Below are positions 22,539 through 33,566 of a stretch of 64,000 nucleotides of DNA, piece after piece. The notes beneath the pieces are model-generated. The model did not search any database and had not been told where the DNA came from. It saw only the letters and a program-made list of their open reading frames with translations. The translations under genes and the position numbers were made by a program. Within the stretch, counting starts at the first letter, position 1. Every line of letters begins with the position of its first letter. This stretch comes from Catenaria anguillulae PL171 (Eukaryota > Blastocladiomycota > Blastocladiomycetes > Blastocladiales > Catenariaceae), in NCBI GenBank assembly GCA_002102555.1, contig MCFL01000085.1:34968-98967 (forward strand), in the 5' to 3' direction.

Positions 22539-23061
22539 GAAGGTGGTTGGTGACCGTTGGCAGTTCGTTTGTTCGAAATGGATAAATATGATGTGTCATA
22601 CAAGCTGCTGCACATATTGCTTACGGCTACATGCCGATACCGATCGTGTAAATGAGGAAAGAGGCGTTGATGCTTCAACTGTCCGCAGCCATCAACGCGA
22701 AAACGCCATTTCGGTAGCTGAAGAGTTGTTCGCAATAGTAAATACGGTGCAGAGTTGGTACATAACTCGAGACAGGCGCCTCTGTGTGCCATTGAATGAG
22801 TCACCATGAGTCGCTGTGCCTTAACATCTTGAGCCGGAATGTTATCCTCTGGGTCCACGGCCAACATAGATAGAGTTGCAAGTGTTCTGGCAAAAACTAC
22901 TAATACACACATGACACACAAAAATGAGCAAATCAAATGAAAAAAAAAAAAGATACGTTAAGGTGGTGACAAGGACAGGCAGCCGAGGCAACTAAACTAC
23001 ATCCGCTGGCTGACCACCATTCGACGCAATCCAATCCACCCGCCACGTCGTCACTCACCCC
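22539..23061. other. Gene-free stretch
   Basis: Upstream of seven-TM member 3 and downstream of transcription factor 3. A run of A occurs near 22938-22950. No gene seen. Confidence 0.6.
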
Positions 23062-26000
23062 TCACGTTAGTGGCAAATACTTTTCCAAGACCTTTGCCAC
23101 CACCTCCCTCTGCTTCGCAGCATCCCACATCTCGACGGCCTCCATGACGCGCTCGCTCGACTCATTGAATGCCGAAATCACGCGCCACGGGTCACGCAAG
23201 ATGTCCTCGTCGGCGTCCTCGTCAATCTCGTCATCCAGCAACTGCTCATCCTGCATTTTCTCGCCACCCACCGACACGTCCGACCCGCTCATGGTCCCAG
23301 TTCCGGTCCCGCTTCTACTCGCACTTGCGCTCGCACTGCCGCTGGCCGTACGCGCTCCCACTTGCTGCTGCGCTTGCGCGCGCTCGAGCCCGTGCACGGT
23401 AAATGCAAGCGTTGCCATTTCAGGCCACTGGGCCATGCTCGCATACACCAGATCCACAATGGCGTCCAAGTGCACGGCAATGTCAACACTCGCGCCATCC
23501 GTGTCCGAGTCATTGGCGCCTGTACTGGCGGCCGTAGGTGGCGCAGGAGCGGGCGACCCCGATGACCCGTTGCCCATGCCCGCGGCACCCAAGGTGTCAA
23601 GATTGGCCACGCGCGCACATGCTGCGAGCATCACGGTACATTCGTGCACAAGCGGGAACGGAAACTGCGTCAGATGATCGCGAATCGCTTGCAATATATG
23701 CGACACGGCCGCAATCGTGCGTGCAATCGTGTCCATGTTTTGCTTTGCGCCCGAATTTTGCGCAAGCAGAAGCACGAGCGTGTAGTAGCGCAGGTTGAGC
23801 AGGGCGGATTGCGCAAACAAGATCGGGTTGGCGGGCGTGGCGGCCGATGTGCGTTGGAACCGCATGTGCGCGGGAAGTTGGTCGCGGAACGCGGCTAGTT
23901 GTGTGCGCAGGTCGTCGGTAAATTGGAAATGTGCACGGATGGCGGCCGAGGTCAGGTTGGATAGGCGTAGCGACCAGATGGCGTAGCTGTCTGAGGTTGG
24001 GTCGAGGTCGCGGTTGCACATGGCCAGGAAGGGCGCGGGCGTTGGAAGTTGAATGAGTTGGCCGCGAGATAGAGCAAGCGACACGTGAAGCGAGTAAAGC
24101 GTTGCGAGCAACTGGTCGCTGTGGTCCTTGTCGTAAGGCGTGTGGTTGGCAATGTCGGCCAGGTTCTTGAATGGGAACAGTGAGTGGTTGAGGCCCATGT
24201 CGGCAAGCATTTGCAACGCAAGCTGGCACAAGGTCGGCGCGGCGGTTCCAGGCAAGTTGAGCGCATAATATGCGAGCAGCATGAATGCATGCACTGTGAC
24301 GATCGAGTGGGTCTGGCCCGTGAGCGCCGGCGACAGAATGTGGCGCGCGCGCTCAAAGAACATGCGCGACAGCGGGCGCGGCTCGTTCTGGATGGTGATT
24401 TGCCGGTCGCGCTCGAGCGCGTGCGCGCCAAGGCACATGACGGCGTACAGCAGGCCCACGTTGGACAGGTCTGGACGCGCATACACTTGGTGCAACAGGT
24501 TGTGTGGGATCATGGCCACGTTCGAGTTGTTGATCTTGCATAAGGCCGGGATCCATGGCGCAACAGACTTGAAAAACGCGTCGAGAAAGATGGGCGCAAT
24601 GTGATGCGAGGGCAAAAAGGACTCGAGCTCGCGAGACAGCATGGTGGAGCTAAGTGGCACAATGGCAGGCGACGAGGGAAGAGAAGCACCAGCACCAGCA
24701 GTGGCGGCGGTAGTGGTAGATGAAGAGAAGGAGGAAGAATTGGACTGCAACATCAAGGTTGGGTCCGAGAATGGATGAAGGATCAAGTGGCCGTCAGACA
24801 ATGGCCGCGACCAATTGCGATGAACATGAACCGCAGAGGATGAACCAAAGCTGGAAAAACCGACCAATTCACCCAAGTTGTTGACGGAAACGGTGACAAT
24901 GGGAGGCGGCGGCGGCGGCCACTTGGCGCTTGACTGGGACAACTGTTGCGCGTAGTGTTGGTGCTGGACCTGGATTTGCTCGAGAAGCTGCTGGTTCTGC
25001 AGCTGCTGTTGCTCGTGTTGGAGTTGAAGCTGGAACTGGAACTGCTGATGCAAAATCGAACGTTGAGGATTGTCGAGACTGTCGCCGTTGCTATTAATAT
25101 TGCCGTTACTAATGTTGATGTTGATCTTGTTGGTATCGATGCTGGGATGGCGCGAGTCGGCGAGTTGAAGTTGAGCAATTTGCTGCAAAGTAAAGTGAGT
25201 GGGTGAAGACGGCGCGGCAGCCGCAGCCAACGATGCAGGTTGATGTTGCTGGTGGCGAGACGACGACTGTTGCTGCTGGGAAAGTTGCTGATACGGATGG
25301 TGCAAGTGCTGATGATGAGCCATGGGCTGAGCGTAGACACACTCAATGTTGCGCTTGGTACAGCGAATGCATGGGAATTCGCCCGTGCAGCGCACTTTGC
25401 GTTGGCGACAAGGCAGGCAAGCCGATACTTGCAGCAGCAGCGACAGTGGAAAATGTGAGAGAAGAGCTCAACTTGATGCATCATGCATGGTATGGCGCAG
25501 AGGGTCGGTATCGATTGATGAAATGTTGAGGTCGGCGACGGTTTGGCGGCATAGAATGGACGACAACGGCCGTCACCCATCCGCCCAAGCCAGCGCCTGA
25601 GCATCCATTTCTATGAACACATGAAGGAATGCATGGGAAACCTTGTCTCGCAAATGAAGCAGCACGACCCAAAGCTTCGCCTGCCTGGGGCCGACTGCTC
25701 ACGGCACAACAAGAGTCCGCGAGACAAGTGCGGTGTGTAAGCAGCTGGCAATCACGGCAGATGGAAGACCTTCCTCGTTGCCGAGATGCAAGAGACGCGA
25801 CAATGAAATGGTCGATGGCGTAGGAACCGTGGCGGGGAGAGAGAAAGAAAGGGAACAGGTTGGTAATCCGGGCTACGAATCATGCGTACCTGAACAGTGC
25901 GTGGGCGCTTGGGAACACTTTGCTGCTGCCGCGCAGAGTCTTGTCCGGGATCGGGCGCGGCTCCTGCTGCTGCTGCTGCTATTGGGGCAGGGTCAGCTCG

Positions 26001-26309
26001 GCTCCTGTGCCCGCCTTGTTGCGGCTGCGGATGTCCAAAGTCGACAGCGGCAGCAAGTGAGAGCGGAGAGTTGCCGAGGGTCGCAATTGCGCTTGAAAGG
26101 CCACCTGCAGTCGACGGGCTGGTGGACGGCAAACTGGTGGTGGTGCTGCTGGCGGCGGCCGTGTGGTGAGGGCTGGGAGCAGGGGTCGAAGCTGAAACGG
26201 ATGATGTTGACAAGGTGGCGGATTGATGCACAGAGGCCGTGGCAGAGCTCGAGGCAGCCGGCAGCTGTGGGGACGTTAGGCTGGCGTTGAGGCAGGTGAA
26301 TGGATCCAT
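23062..26309 (-). CDS. Zn2Cys6 fungal transcription factor 3, Gln-rich
   Basis: The main exon runs from about 25430 to 23062. Its start encodes ACLPCRQRKVRCTGEFPCIRC and the sixth Cys in NIECVY, a complete binuclear zinc cluster. It continues with His/Gln-rich low complexity and a run of about ten Asn codons, then an MHR domain (SIVTVHAFMLLAYYALNLPGT, ADMGLNHSLFPF) and an acidic C-terminus DDEIDEDADEDI. A 5' exon at 25890-26309, starting MDPFTCLNAS and ending with the basic PKRPRTVQ before a GTACGC donor, is likely. The splice into the zinc-cluster exon could not be phased cleanly, so one junction or a tiny exon is missing from this model. The motif LVGFSSFGSSSAVHVHRNWS mirrors the SNYG-STGL-WS block of factors 1 and 2, so all three share an origin, with this one the most diverged. 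Confidence 0.8.
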
Positions 26310-27043
26310 GGCTGCGGCTGCAATTGTGGTTGAGCTTTTCAATCTGCGCTGGGTCAAGGGACGCACACCCATGCACTGGCTTTGGCTTTGGCTGGCCGGC
26401 GGCAAGGATCATGACACGAGCGGTCAGCATCGACCGACCGAAAGTAGGGGCTGGGGACAGGAAAGGTAATAGAAGGGGCAGGGGAGGGGGGGGGGGGGCT
26501 TTATGTTTCGGAAGATGTGGCCTTGCCTATGCATATGTGATAGACCTGCAGCTGGGGAAAACCTTAAGCTTGCCAATTGCGAAGGAGGAGCGCGCAACCA
26601 GAGTCACCATCTCCATCATCTCGCCAGTTTGCAGATCGAATGGCCCCCGCACGAGCTCGAGGTGGTGAAAGGAACCTCAACGAATGTTCATGGAAGGGAC
26701 CGAGGTGGCACGAGTCCGCTCTCGGCTTGCGCTGCTAACGATATGAACATTCTGAGAACGTTGACAAGAAAAAATGACCGTGAATGCTAATGATGGCATG
26801 CGTGGATGATATTTATGTATCGATTCTTAGGCATGGAGATGTAGGACAGTCTTTACTTTGCTCGCATGACGTTTGTTGACCTCACCCACCTGTTTTCCGA
26901 TCCAGTCGCGCATTATTGAAATCGGATCACGGCCCACCAAATATTTACTGTACATGACAATTACCTCCAAGTTGACGCTCACTGGACGCTCTTGGTAAAT
27001 AAGTATATATCGGGTCAGTCTAACCGCAATGTAAGCACATATC
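26310..27043. promoter_or_regulatory. Shared upstream region of two divergent transcription factors
   Basis: About 730 bp between the starts of factor 3 (minus) and factor 2 (plus). It contains a G homopolymer near 26485-26502. No specific binding site could be defined; the promoter role follows from the gene arrangement alone. Confidence 0.45.
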
Positions 27044-30000
27044 ATGTCGCAGGAATCCTCCCTCACGCTACAAACAAGCCTGCCCGACTCCTTTTCCACC
27101 GCCACGGTTACCCAAGTGCAGGCTGCCAACCGTCCTCCGACTCCGACGGAAGCACGGCCGCTTGCTGACGCGAATGCAGCACCCATTGCCCCAACAACTG
27201 AACAAGCGGCAGCGGTAGCGGCTGCAGGTAAGTCGTATACCATTCCATGACCTTGATATCGATATGCATTCGGGCGCCGACCGGATGGACCCACTCTCAC
27301 GCCATGTGTGGTCTCCCGATTGGCAGGTGTCGCATTGGCGCAGCCGCTCATGGCATTTGGTCCTGGTGGTCGCCGCAATCGAGTCTCACAGGCCTGCGAG
27401 AGCTGCCGCAAGCGCAAAGTCAAGTGCTCGGGCCCGCAGCTGGGCCTCCTGCAAACATGCCGCCATTGCCTCGAATACCGGCTCGAATGTGTTTGGGCGA
27501 CTGGTTTGAAGAACCGCGTTGCACCCGGTGGCAGCCGAGGCAGCAAGGCAAAAAGAGCCAATAGCGCTTTGTCTCAATCATTGTTGACTGACGACGGAGC
27601 GGATCTTGGAAGCATGGATGGCGTTACACGGGACGATTCTCAAGCACAGTCAGCCCCTTCGGCCGCCCCCGCTGCAATCACGCAGCCACACTCGAAAGGA
27701 AAAGGCGCACGCAGAAGCACCAATGTCAAGCGCCAACAGCAAACAGATGCCCGGGAGGCCATCGATAGTGGGGCAGCGTCTGACACTCCCTCCTCCTCAT
27801 TCGCTGCTGGTCGTGCGACTTCGCTCCCCAACACCACTAGGCCCCATCCGTCGAAATCGCGCCGAGTCGAAACACAATTGTCCTCTGCACCTGCTGCTGG
27901 GCCGCCGTCCGCCTTGTCGACACTGTCGAACGTGCGTGTGGCAACCGATCACGATGTGCAAGAGCTGGCCAATCACTTGACGCTGGTTGTGTCGCTTGAC
28001 GAGTTGGGGCAAACCCGCGGCATGTCCAATTACGGGACGTCGACTGGGTTGGCAGCACTCCGGGAGTGGTCGCCAACGGTCGCCCAGGGTATTCTCTGTT
28101 CCCCATTATCATTAGACCGAACCGAATGCAAGGCACTCACCTACCGAATGCAAGGCACTCACCTTCACCATTGAACATCCCAGGCTTGTTTTCTGTTACT
28201 CCATTCACCGAACCTGCACTTCCAACGTCTGCCCTACTGCGCGAAAACCAACTGTTCCCCTCTCGCCTTGCAGCAACCACCCTCATCAACGTGTTTTTCG
28301 ACTCGTCGGGCAAATGGCTCACATTTGCAAGCCGTCGAAACGCCCTTGCACAACTCGACTCGCCCACGCCGCACTATGCGTTTCTATACGCCGTCATGGC
28401 CTTTGGCGCATTCAAGCTCGAAATGGGCTACGGGCTCACGGTGCTCAACTCGGACATGCTGCTTTCGCGTTTGTTTTCGGAGCGCGCAAAGCGCCTGCTT
28501 GCGCCCACCATGTCTGCGCACGTGCAGACCATCGAGTCGGTGCAAGCGCTCATGCTGCTGTCGTGCTACTCGCTCAACGTCCCCGGCACATCGGCCTGGG
28601 GCATGTCTGGCCTGGCCATTCGCATGGCGTTTGATATGGGCTTGCACCTCGACTTTCGCGCGGCGCCGTTTCGCGAAAAGGTGGCGCCGGCATTGATCCC
28701 GACGTATGCAAAGACGTTTGCGTTCATGTATGCGTTTGACCGGCACATTTCCGTGACGCTTGGGCGGCCCATGATGCTCAATGAGGAAGAATGTTACCTC
28801 AACTTGAACGAGTTGATGAAGACGCCTGAAAATCTCGCGCGGTATCCGCCCGACGTCCATGACGAGCTCGTTGCGCCCGACGAGTACTTTTTGTGGTCGA
28901 TTCGGCTGGCCGACCTGTCTGGCAAGATCATTCGCACGCTCAACTGCATCCAGTACCACCGGCAACTGCCCTTCACGCTGCCCGAGCTGCACCAAATGCT
29001 CTCGCAATACCGCACAGAGGTGCCCCCACGGCTGCATTTTCGCGCCAACGAGCCCGACTTGACGGTCAAGACGCAATCGGCGGCACTCAACTTGCGGTTC
29101 TACGGCCTCATCATTGCCCTGTACCGCCCGCTCATCACGTCGTCCACGGCGCAAGTCAACACGCACCTCAAGCAGCAATACCTGTCGCTCATGGAAGCTG
29201 CCCTCACCGCCAGCCTCGACATTGTCGTGAGCATCAAGCACCACCACACCATCTACCCATACCCGCAATTCAACGACATGCTTAACATGATAAATGTGTG
29301 CGTCTTGCTCATGGCCCACCACACTGACCTCCATCTCAACACAAACGTTATGCGCACCAACGTGCTGGGCTACCTCGCCACCATCCACGACCTCATCTTG
29401 CACACTGCACCCTCGTGGCCCATCATGGCCCAACTCTTGCCCGTGGTCCACGACATCCAATGTACACTGTGCAACGAGCACAAGGATCTGCATCCAGTCA
29501 CCCAACATGTCGCCTGGATCATCCAACGATACAATCACGCCGCTGACACTGTTGCCCAAGTTCTCGACGAGCCTGTGGCCGATCAAGTCAGCCAAGTCGG
29601 TTTGCGAGTCACCGAGTACTTGAGAATGCATCAGGGGCGCTTGGCGCTCGCGCAGGGCGTGTCCGAGGTGGCGCTGAGTCAGCAGCAGGCGAGAGCGGCA
29701 AGGGAGGTAAGGGAGGCGGCGCGCGAGGCGGAAAGGGCGGCGCGCGTGTTTGTTGAGCAACACCGCGGGCAGGCGCAGTATGTCGGCGGGTTGATGGGAC
29801 TGGAGGCCTTGCTGCACCCGTATCCAGACGCAGCAGATGTGTTGATGGCCGAGGTCTTTGGGGTTGCCGCCGGGCCGCCTGCGACTGCGGCACACAACTT
29901 GGCGCCACTTGCTTCGTTAGGGCCATTGGCGGCCGTCTCTGGCGTGCAACAGGAACAGTCGCCCTTCTTTCTCAACGGCGTGTGTGACGTGTTTGGGTCG

Positions 30001-30324
30001 GCTGCAAAGGCTGGGCTGCCGCCTGTGCCCGGCAATGTCTTTGCAAGCGAGTCAGGTCCCGACCAAATCGGGAAGCATGTGTGGGACCTGTTGGCGGCCA
30101 CGTCAGCTGTGCCGGCAACCGAGCCACTACATTCAAGATATCCGCCTGCGAGTGTCGGTGGCCGCGTGGGTAGCGCGTGGCCCGCTGATATTGGATTCGG
30201 CGCATTGTTTCAGCAAACGCAGCCGCAGCCACAGCTGCAGACGGGCCAGACTTCAGTGGGAATAAGTGGCAATGTGTGTTTAAGCACGGATCCAATGATT
30301 TGGCCATCGGGTGATGGGTTGTAA
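27044..30324 (+). CDS. Zn2Cys6 fungal transcription factor 2
   Basis: Exons: 27044-27227, 27327-28088 and 28184-30324. Exon 2 holds the zinc cluster ACESCRKRKVKC then a longer loop to TCRHCLEYRLEC. The MHR region in exon 3 is very close to factor 1: SAHVQTIESVQALMLLSCYSLNVPGTSAWGM, FDMGLHLDFRAAPF, RPMMLNEEECYLNL. Compared with factor 1 it lacks about 28 residues just before the GKWL motif, where factor 1 has the aromatic FGMLPPFLWLFPLWDP block. A helical Ala/Glu/Arg-rich segment (VREAAREAERAAR) and a Gln/Pro tail ending in MIWPSGDGL follow; factor 1 also has MWPSGL near its end. The frame is intact. It is divergent from factor 3 (about 735 bp between starts) and tail to tail with the P450. 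Targets unknown. Confidence 0.88.
28120..28165 (+). repeat. 22-bp tandem duplication inside an intron
   Basis: The unit ACCGAATGCAAGGCACTCAC (plus CT) occurs twice in direct succession within the second intron of transcription factor 2 (28089-28183). It lengthens the intron to 95 nt. It is a simple local duplication rather than a transposon footprint, as far as can be seen. Confidence 0.85.
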
Positions 30325-30461
30325 GTGGAGAATGCACGAAATGACGAAAATACATTTTCCACTGCAACATAAATAATAGCGAAGAAGGTCAACGGATGTA
30401 AAGCTATGTAGGCACATTCGTCACACGAGTGCCAATTGGGCGTAGGTAAAACCACACGCCC

Positions 30462-32329
30462 TCAGTTGCGCCTCTTGAAATCCACAAACACATTTTTTGG
30501 ATGTAACAAAATGCCCACATCAGAAAGCGGCATGCCGCTGAGGGCATGCTTGTCGCCAACCACAGTCCATTCGTAACGCATGAGCAGCATGGCAAGTACA
30601 ACGCGCTGTTCAATCACGGAAAACTATTTTCCCATATGATTTGAGCGTGTGAGTCTCAAAGTGCGGAACCAAGAAAGATAAATGAAACAAGCGTACTTGC
30701 ATGCCCAAACATTGCCTGGGCCCACCACCAAACGGCACAAACCTGTACTCATGTGCGCCCGGATGCAACGGAATTCCAAGGTCGCTAACACCCTCGCTCC
30801 CAACCCCGGCTTCCGCTGCCGTCATCCACCGCTCGGGCACAAAGTCGTGCACATTGTCGCCCCAGTACTTTGGCGATCGGTGAATGCCCCACACATTGGC
30901 CGCAACATATGCGCCTTTCGGGACACTGGTGCGCGCGTGGTCGGAAAAGGTGTGTGCGGCGTGCATCTCGCGCATGGGCAGCATGGTGATGGATGGGAAC
31001 AAGCGCAGGGTTTCCTTGATGATGCATGTCAGATAGTGCAGCTGGCGCTCTTGCGTATTGGATGGGTAGGGGAAGGACGACGCAGGCGTGCGTGTCGAAG
31101 GCGCGTCGGTTGACATGACCTTGAGGACTTCGGCGCGCGCTTTGGCTTGGATCTCTGGGTGACGGCCGAGAAGGTAGATGGCAAAAGCGAGCGCGTTGGC
31201 GGTTGTGTCGTGTCCCTGTGTATACATGCAAGCGCGTCAGTACCACCAAGATGCATGAGAGGAAAGTACGGAAACGTACGGCAAGGAAAAAGATCATGGT
31301 ATTGGCCCTCACGTCCTCCTTTGAAAACGCGGCCTCGTCCTCAATCATGGCACTCACCATCAATTCCATCAAATCCTTTGAATCCGCATCGTCCTCGTGC
31401 TCGCCCATGGCCTTCTTTTCCTTGACCATCCGGACCTTGGTGTCAATCATGTCCGTCAAGTAGCGGTTAAACTCGTCTACTTTTCGCCCCAGTCCCCACC
31501 GCCGTGGCAACAACTTGGCCAACGGCCCCAGCACCACACCTGCGGGATCCGTCGCGGCATGCACCACCTCATTGTACAGCGCGACAATGCGCGAGTGCGG
31601 ATGATTGATGGAATCGATGTTTTCGCCAAACGCGGCTGTCGTCAACGCATCCAGCGCCATCCGCTGCATCCACTGCGACACGTCCACTGGCGACCCGCTC
31701 GCCACGTGCGCGTCAAATGCCGCCAACAGCTCCCTGGCGGGCGTGCCAAACAAGCTGGTTGCCCATCCGCGGCGAAACGCCGGATTCACAATCTTCCTGT
31801 GCCTGCGCCACACAGGCGTCTTGTCGTTGACAATGTTGGACGCGCCCAGTAATCGCGTGGATTCGTCGGGAAACGCGCTCGTCACATCAAGCTTTTCAAA
31901 CGTTTCGTTGAGCAGCATGGCGTCCTTAAAGTCTTGCGGGTTGTCAATGGCCACGACCCAGGTGCCAAGCATCCAAAACAGCCACAGCGGCGGCGTCGAC
32001 TGCGCGTCGGGCGTGTACCCACGACGCACAGAGTCGGCAACCAGCAGGGCGCCTTGTTCCTCGACGGTTTGCAGAAACCCGTTGTTGCCGCGCATCGTCA
32101 TCCACAAGAAGGTCGGGATGGGAATGCGCGGAAGGTGGCGAAGGTGCGGCGGGACGCGGATCGAAGTCCAGTAGAAGCGGATGGCTGCCAGCGACGACAG
32201 CGTCAGGATGGCGAGCACCGAGGGCCGAACTGGCATGGCGGCCGAGGATGGGCGGGCCGCGAGGAGGGCCAGCAGGTGGGTGGAGGTGGCCGTGGCCATG
32301 GCGGCCAGTTTTTCTGTGATGGATTCCAT
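30462..32329 (-). CDS. Cytochrome P450 monooxygenase
   Basis: Haem-thiolate monooxygenase, probably ER-anchored by the N-terminal hydrophobic helix (PSVLAILTLSSLAAIRFYW, about residues 35-55). Three exons: 31280-32329, 30697-31215 and 30462-30623. The first splice gives the I-helix FFLAGHDTTANALAFAIY with the oxygen-activating threonine pair. The K-helix ETLR (ExxR), the meander FVPERW, and the haem loop FVPFGGGPRQCLGMQ with its Cys ligand are all present. After the second splice the L-helix continues FSVIEQRVVLAMLLMRYEW and the protein ends DFKRRN. WRRHRKIVNPAF marks the C-helix. It resembles CYP4-like or CYP5139-like clan 4 fungal enzymes in the WRRHRKI and GHDTT motifs, but I do not assign a family. 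Substrate unknown. The start was set at the ATG before ESITEKL, as the upstream ATG gives a non-conserved leader. Confidence 0.92.
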
Positions 32330-32547
32330 GGTGTTTGCGATTGAGATTGAGATTGATATTTGTGCAGAGCGGTGAACATGCAAGAAAGCAAAAAAAGGAT
32401 CTGAGCTTCATGTATTTCAGGGCAGCAAAGGCAAAATGTGGTAAAAAAAAAAAAAACCACAGACGTGTTGCACCCGGGAACGTCATTGAATCGGTTGACG
32501 CAGTGCTCGGCAAAACTCGGAAAAAAGCGCAAACCAACCTGACTCAC

Positions 32548-33180
32548 TCAACAGTTCAAGTCAACGTCGTCACCTCCGTCCCTCGCTGGAATCCACGAGT
32601 ACACGCAATTGTCCCGCACCTCGCCGCCCTTGACTGCCGCCGCCCTTCTTACGCCCTCGAGCACAATCCCGGCCTTTTCCGCCACGCTCCGCGACGGTGC
32701 ATTCGATACATGCGTGACCAGCTCGACCCTTGCCACGACATGCCGGTTGCGCCAAGCAGTGGATAGAACTAGATGCTGCAAGACAAGCGGCAGGATGCCC
32801 ATGCCTCGATAGGGAGTCGACAGCCAGTACCCGACGGTCCACTTGATGTGCGCGCATTGGGCTTGCAGAGTCGACCGGTCTGTGGGCAATTCGCTTGGGT
32901 CCCAGCCCAGTAACCCAACAACCGCTGTAGACGGCGAGTCATCAATGCGGATGGCCCACAGGTGGCTGTCGAGTTGACCCAATTCGCGGCCATTGCCATT
33001 GTCGGCGTGTTTGGCGAGAAAGTCGTCGACATAGGCTTTGGTGGGCGGCCAGGGCACACGCAAGGTGGCATCATGGATCAACTTGTCGAGCGAAAGGCAG
33101 GCAAGGAGCGAGTCGGCGTCCGAGGGCCGGAAGCGGGTAACATGGATCGCGCCCAGTGTTGGGTATGGGGTCCTCAACAT
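32548..33180 (-). CDS. GNAT (RimJ/RimL-type) N-acetyltransferase A
   Basis: About 210 residues in one exon. The acetyl-CoA site is in GYWLSTPYRGMGILPLVL (a Q/RxxGxG/A-like loop), followed by ARVELVTHVSNAPSRSVAEKAGIVLEGVRR, the Asn/Ser-rich motif B helix typical of RimJ/RimL acetyltransferases, and a final VYSWIP strand. The substrate could be a protein N-terminus or a small amine; this cannot be told. A second gene at 54430-55074 is clearly a paralog with the same length and the same motif order (GYWLATPYRGQGILPHVL, RRVAEKAGFVFEGIKRG, VYSWIPLRDG). The longer frame starting at 33234 begins with GTG; the ATG before LRTPYP is preferred because the paralog starts near there. Confidence 0.85.
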   Translation of the reverse strand: MLRTPYPTLGAIHVTRFRPSDADSLLACLSLDKLIHDATLRVPWPPTKAYVDDFLAKHADNGNGRELGQLDSHLWAIRIDDSPSTAVVGLLGWDPSELPTDRSTLQAQCAHIKWTVGYWLSTPYRGMGILPLVLQHLVLSTAWRNRHVVARVELVTHVSNAPSRSVAEKAGIVLEGVRRAAAVKGGEVRDNCVYSWIPARDGGDDVDLNC

Positions 33181-33566
33181 GAATGGCAATGCTGACAAGG
33201 GTATGTATGCAGTTGCGCTGTGCCTGCCAGTCACGGTGGATCAGGGAGAAGAAGAAGCTTGGTGGCAATCGCGGCACTCAGGCTGCGAGCCACTTGTCCA
33301 AGGTATCGATATCCCGCCAAGCGCCCGAGTTGGCCCACGAGTGAAGCCATGTACGAGAGGCAGTGACGGTGGTGCACATGAAGGAAAAACGAAATGCAAA
33401 CCAGTAAGGTGGAGTGAGTCTCTCTTGCGATCTCACATGAAACTCATCTCATCGCTCCGACGACATATGTACAGTCAACCTGCTTTATGAATGCTACTTT
33501 TCAGTCTAGGTATTTTCACATCCGTCATCCACGCAGACCGTGTGCAATCAGCCGTCCGCTGCAACC
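33181..33566. other. Intergenic region between GNAT A and CTNNBL1 (divergent)
   Basis: Holds the presumed promoters of both genes. No distinct motif was identified. Confidence 0.5.

Noticed and set aside
28120-28165. Possible CRISPR-like direct repeat
   Set aside because: Only two adjacent copies with no spacer, inside an intron of a nuclear gene.
28384-29895. Long minus-strand open frame (about 500 codons)
   Set aside because: Antisense shadow of transcription factor 2; no motif, while the plus strand encodes a clear MHR domain.
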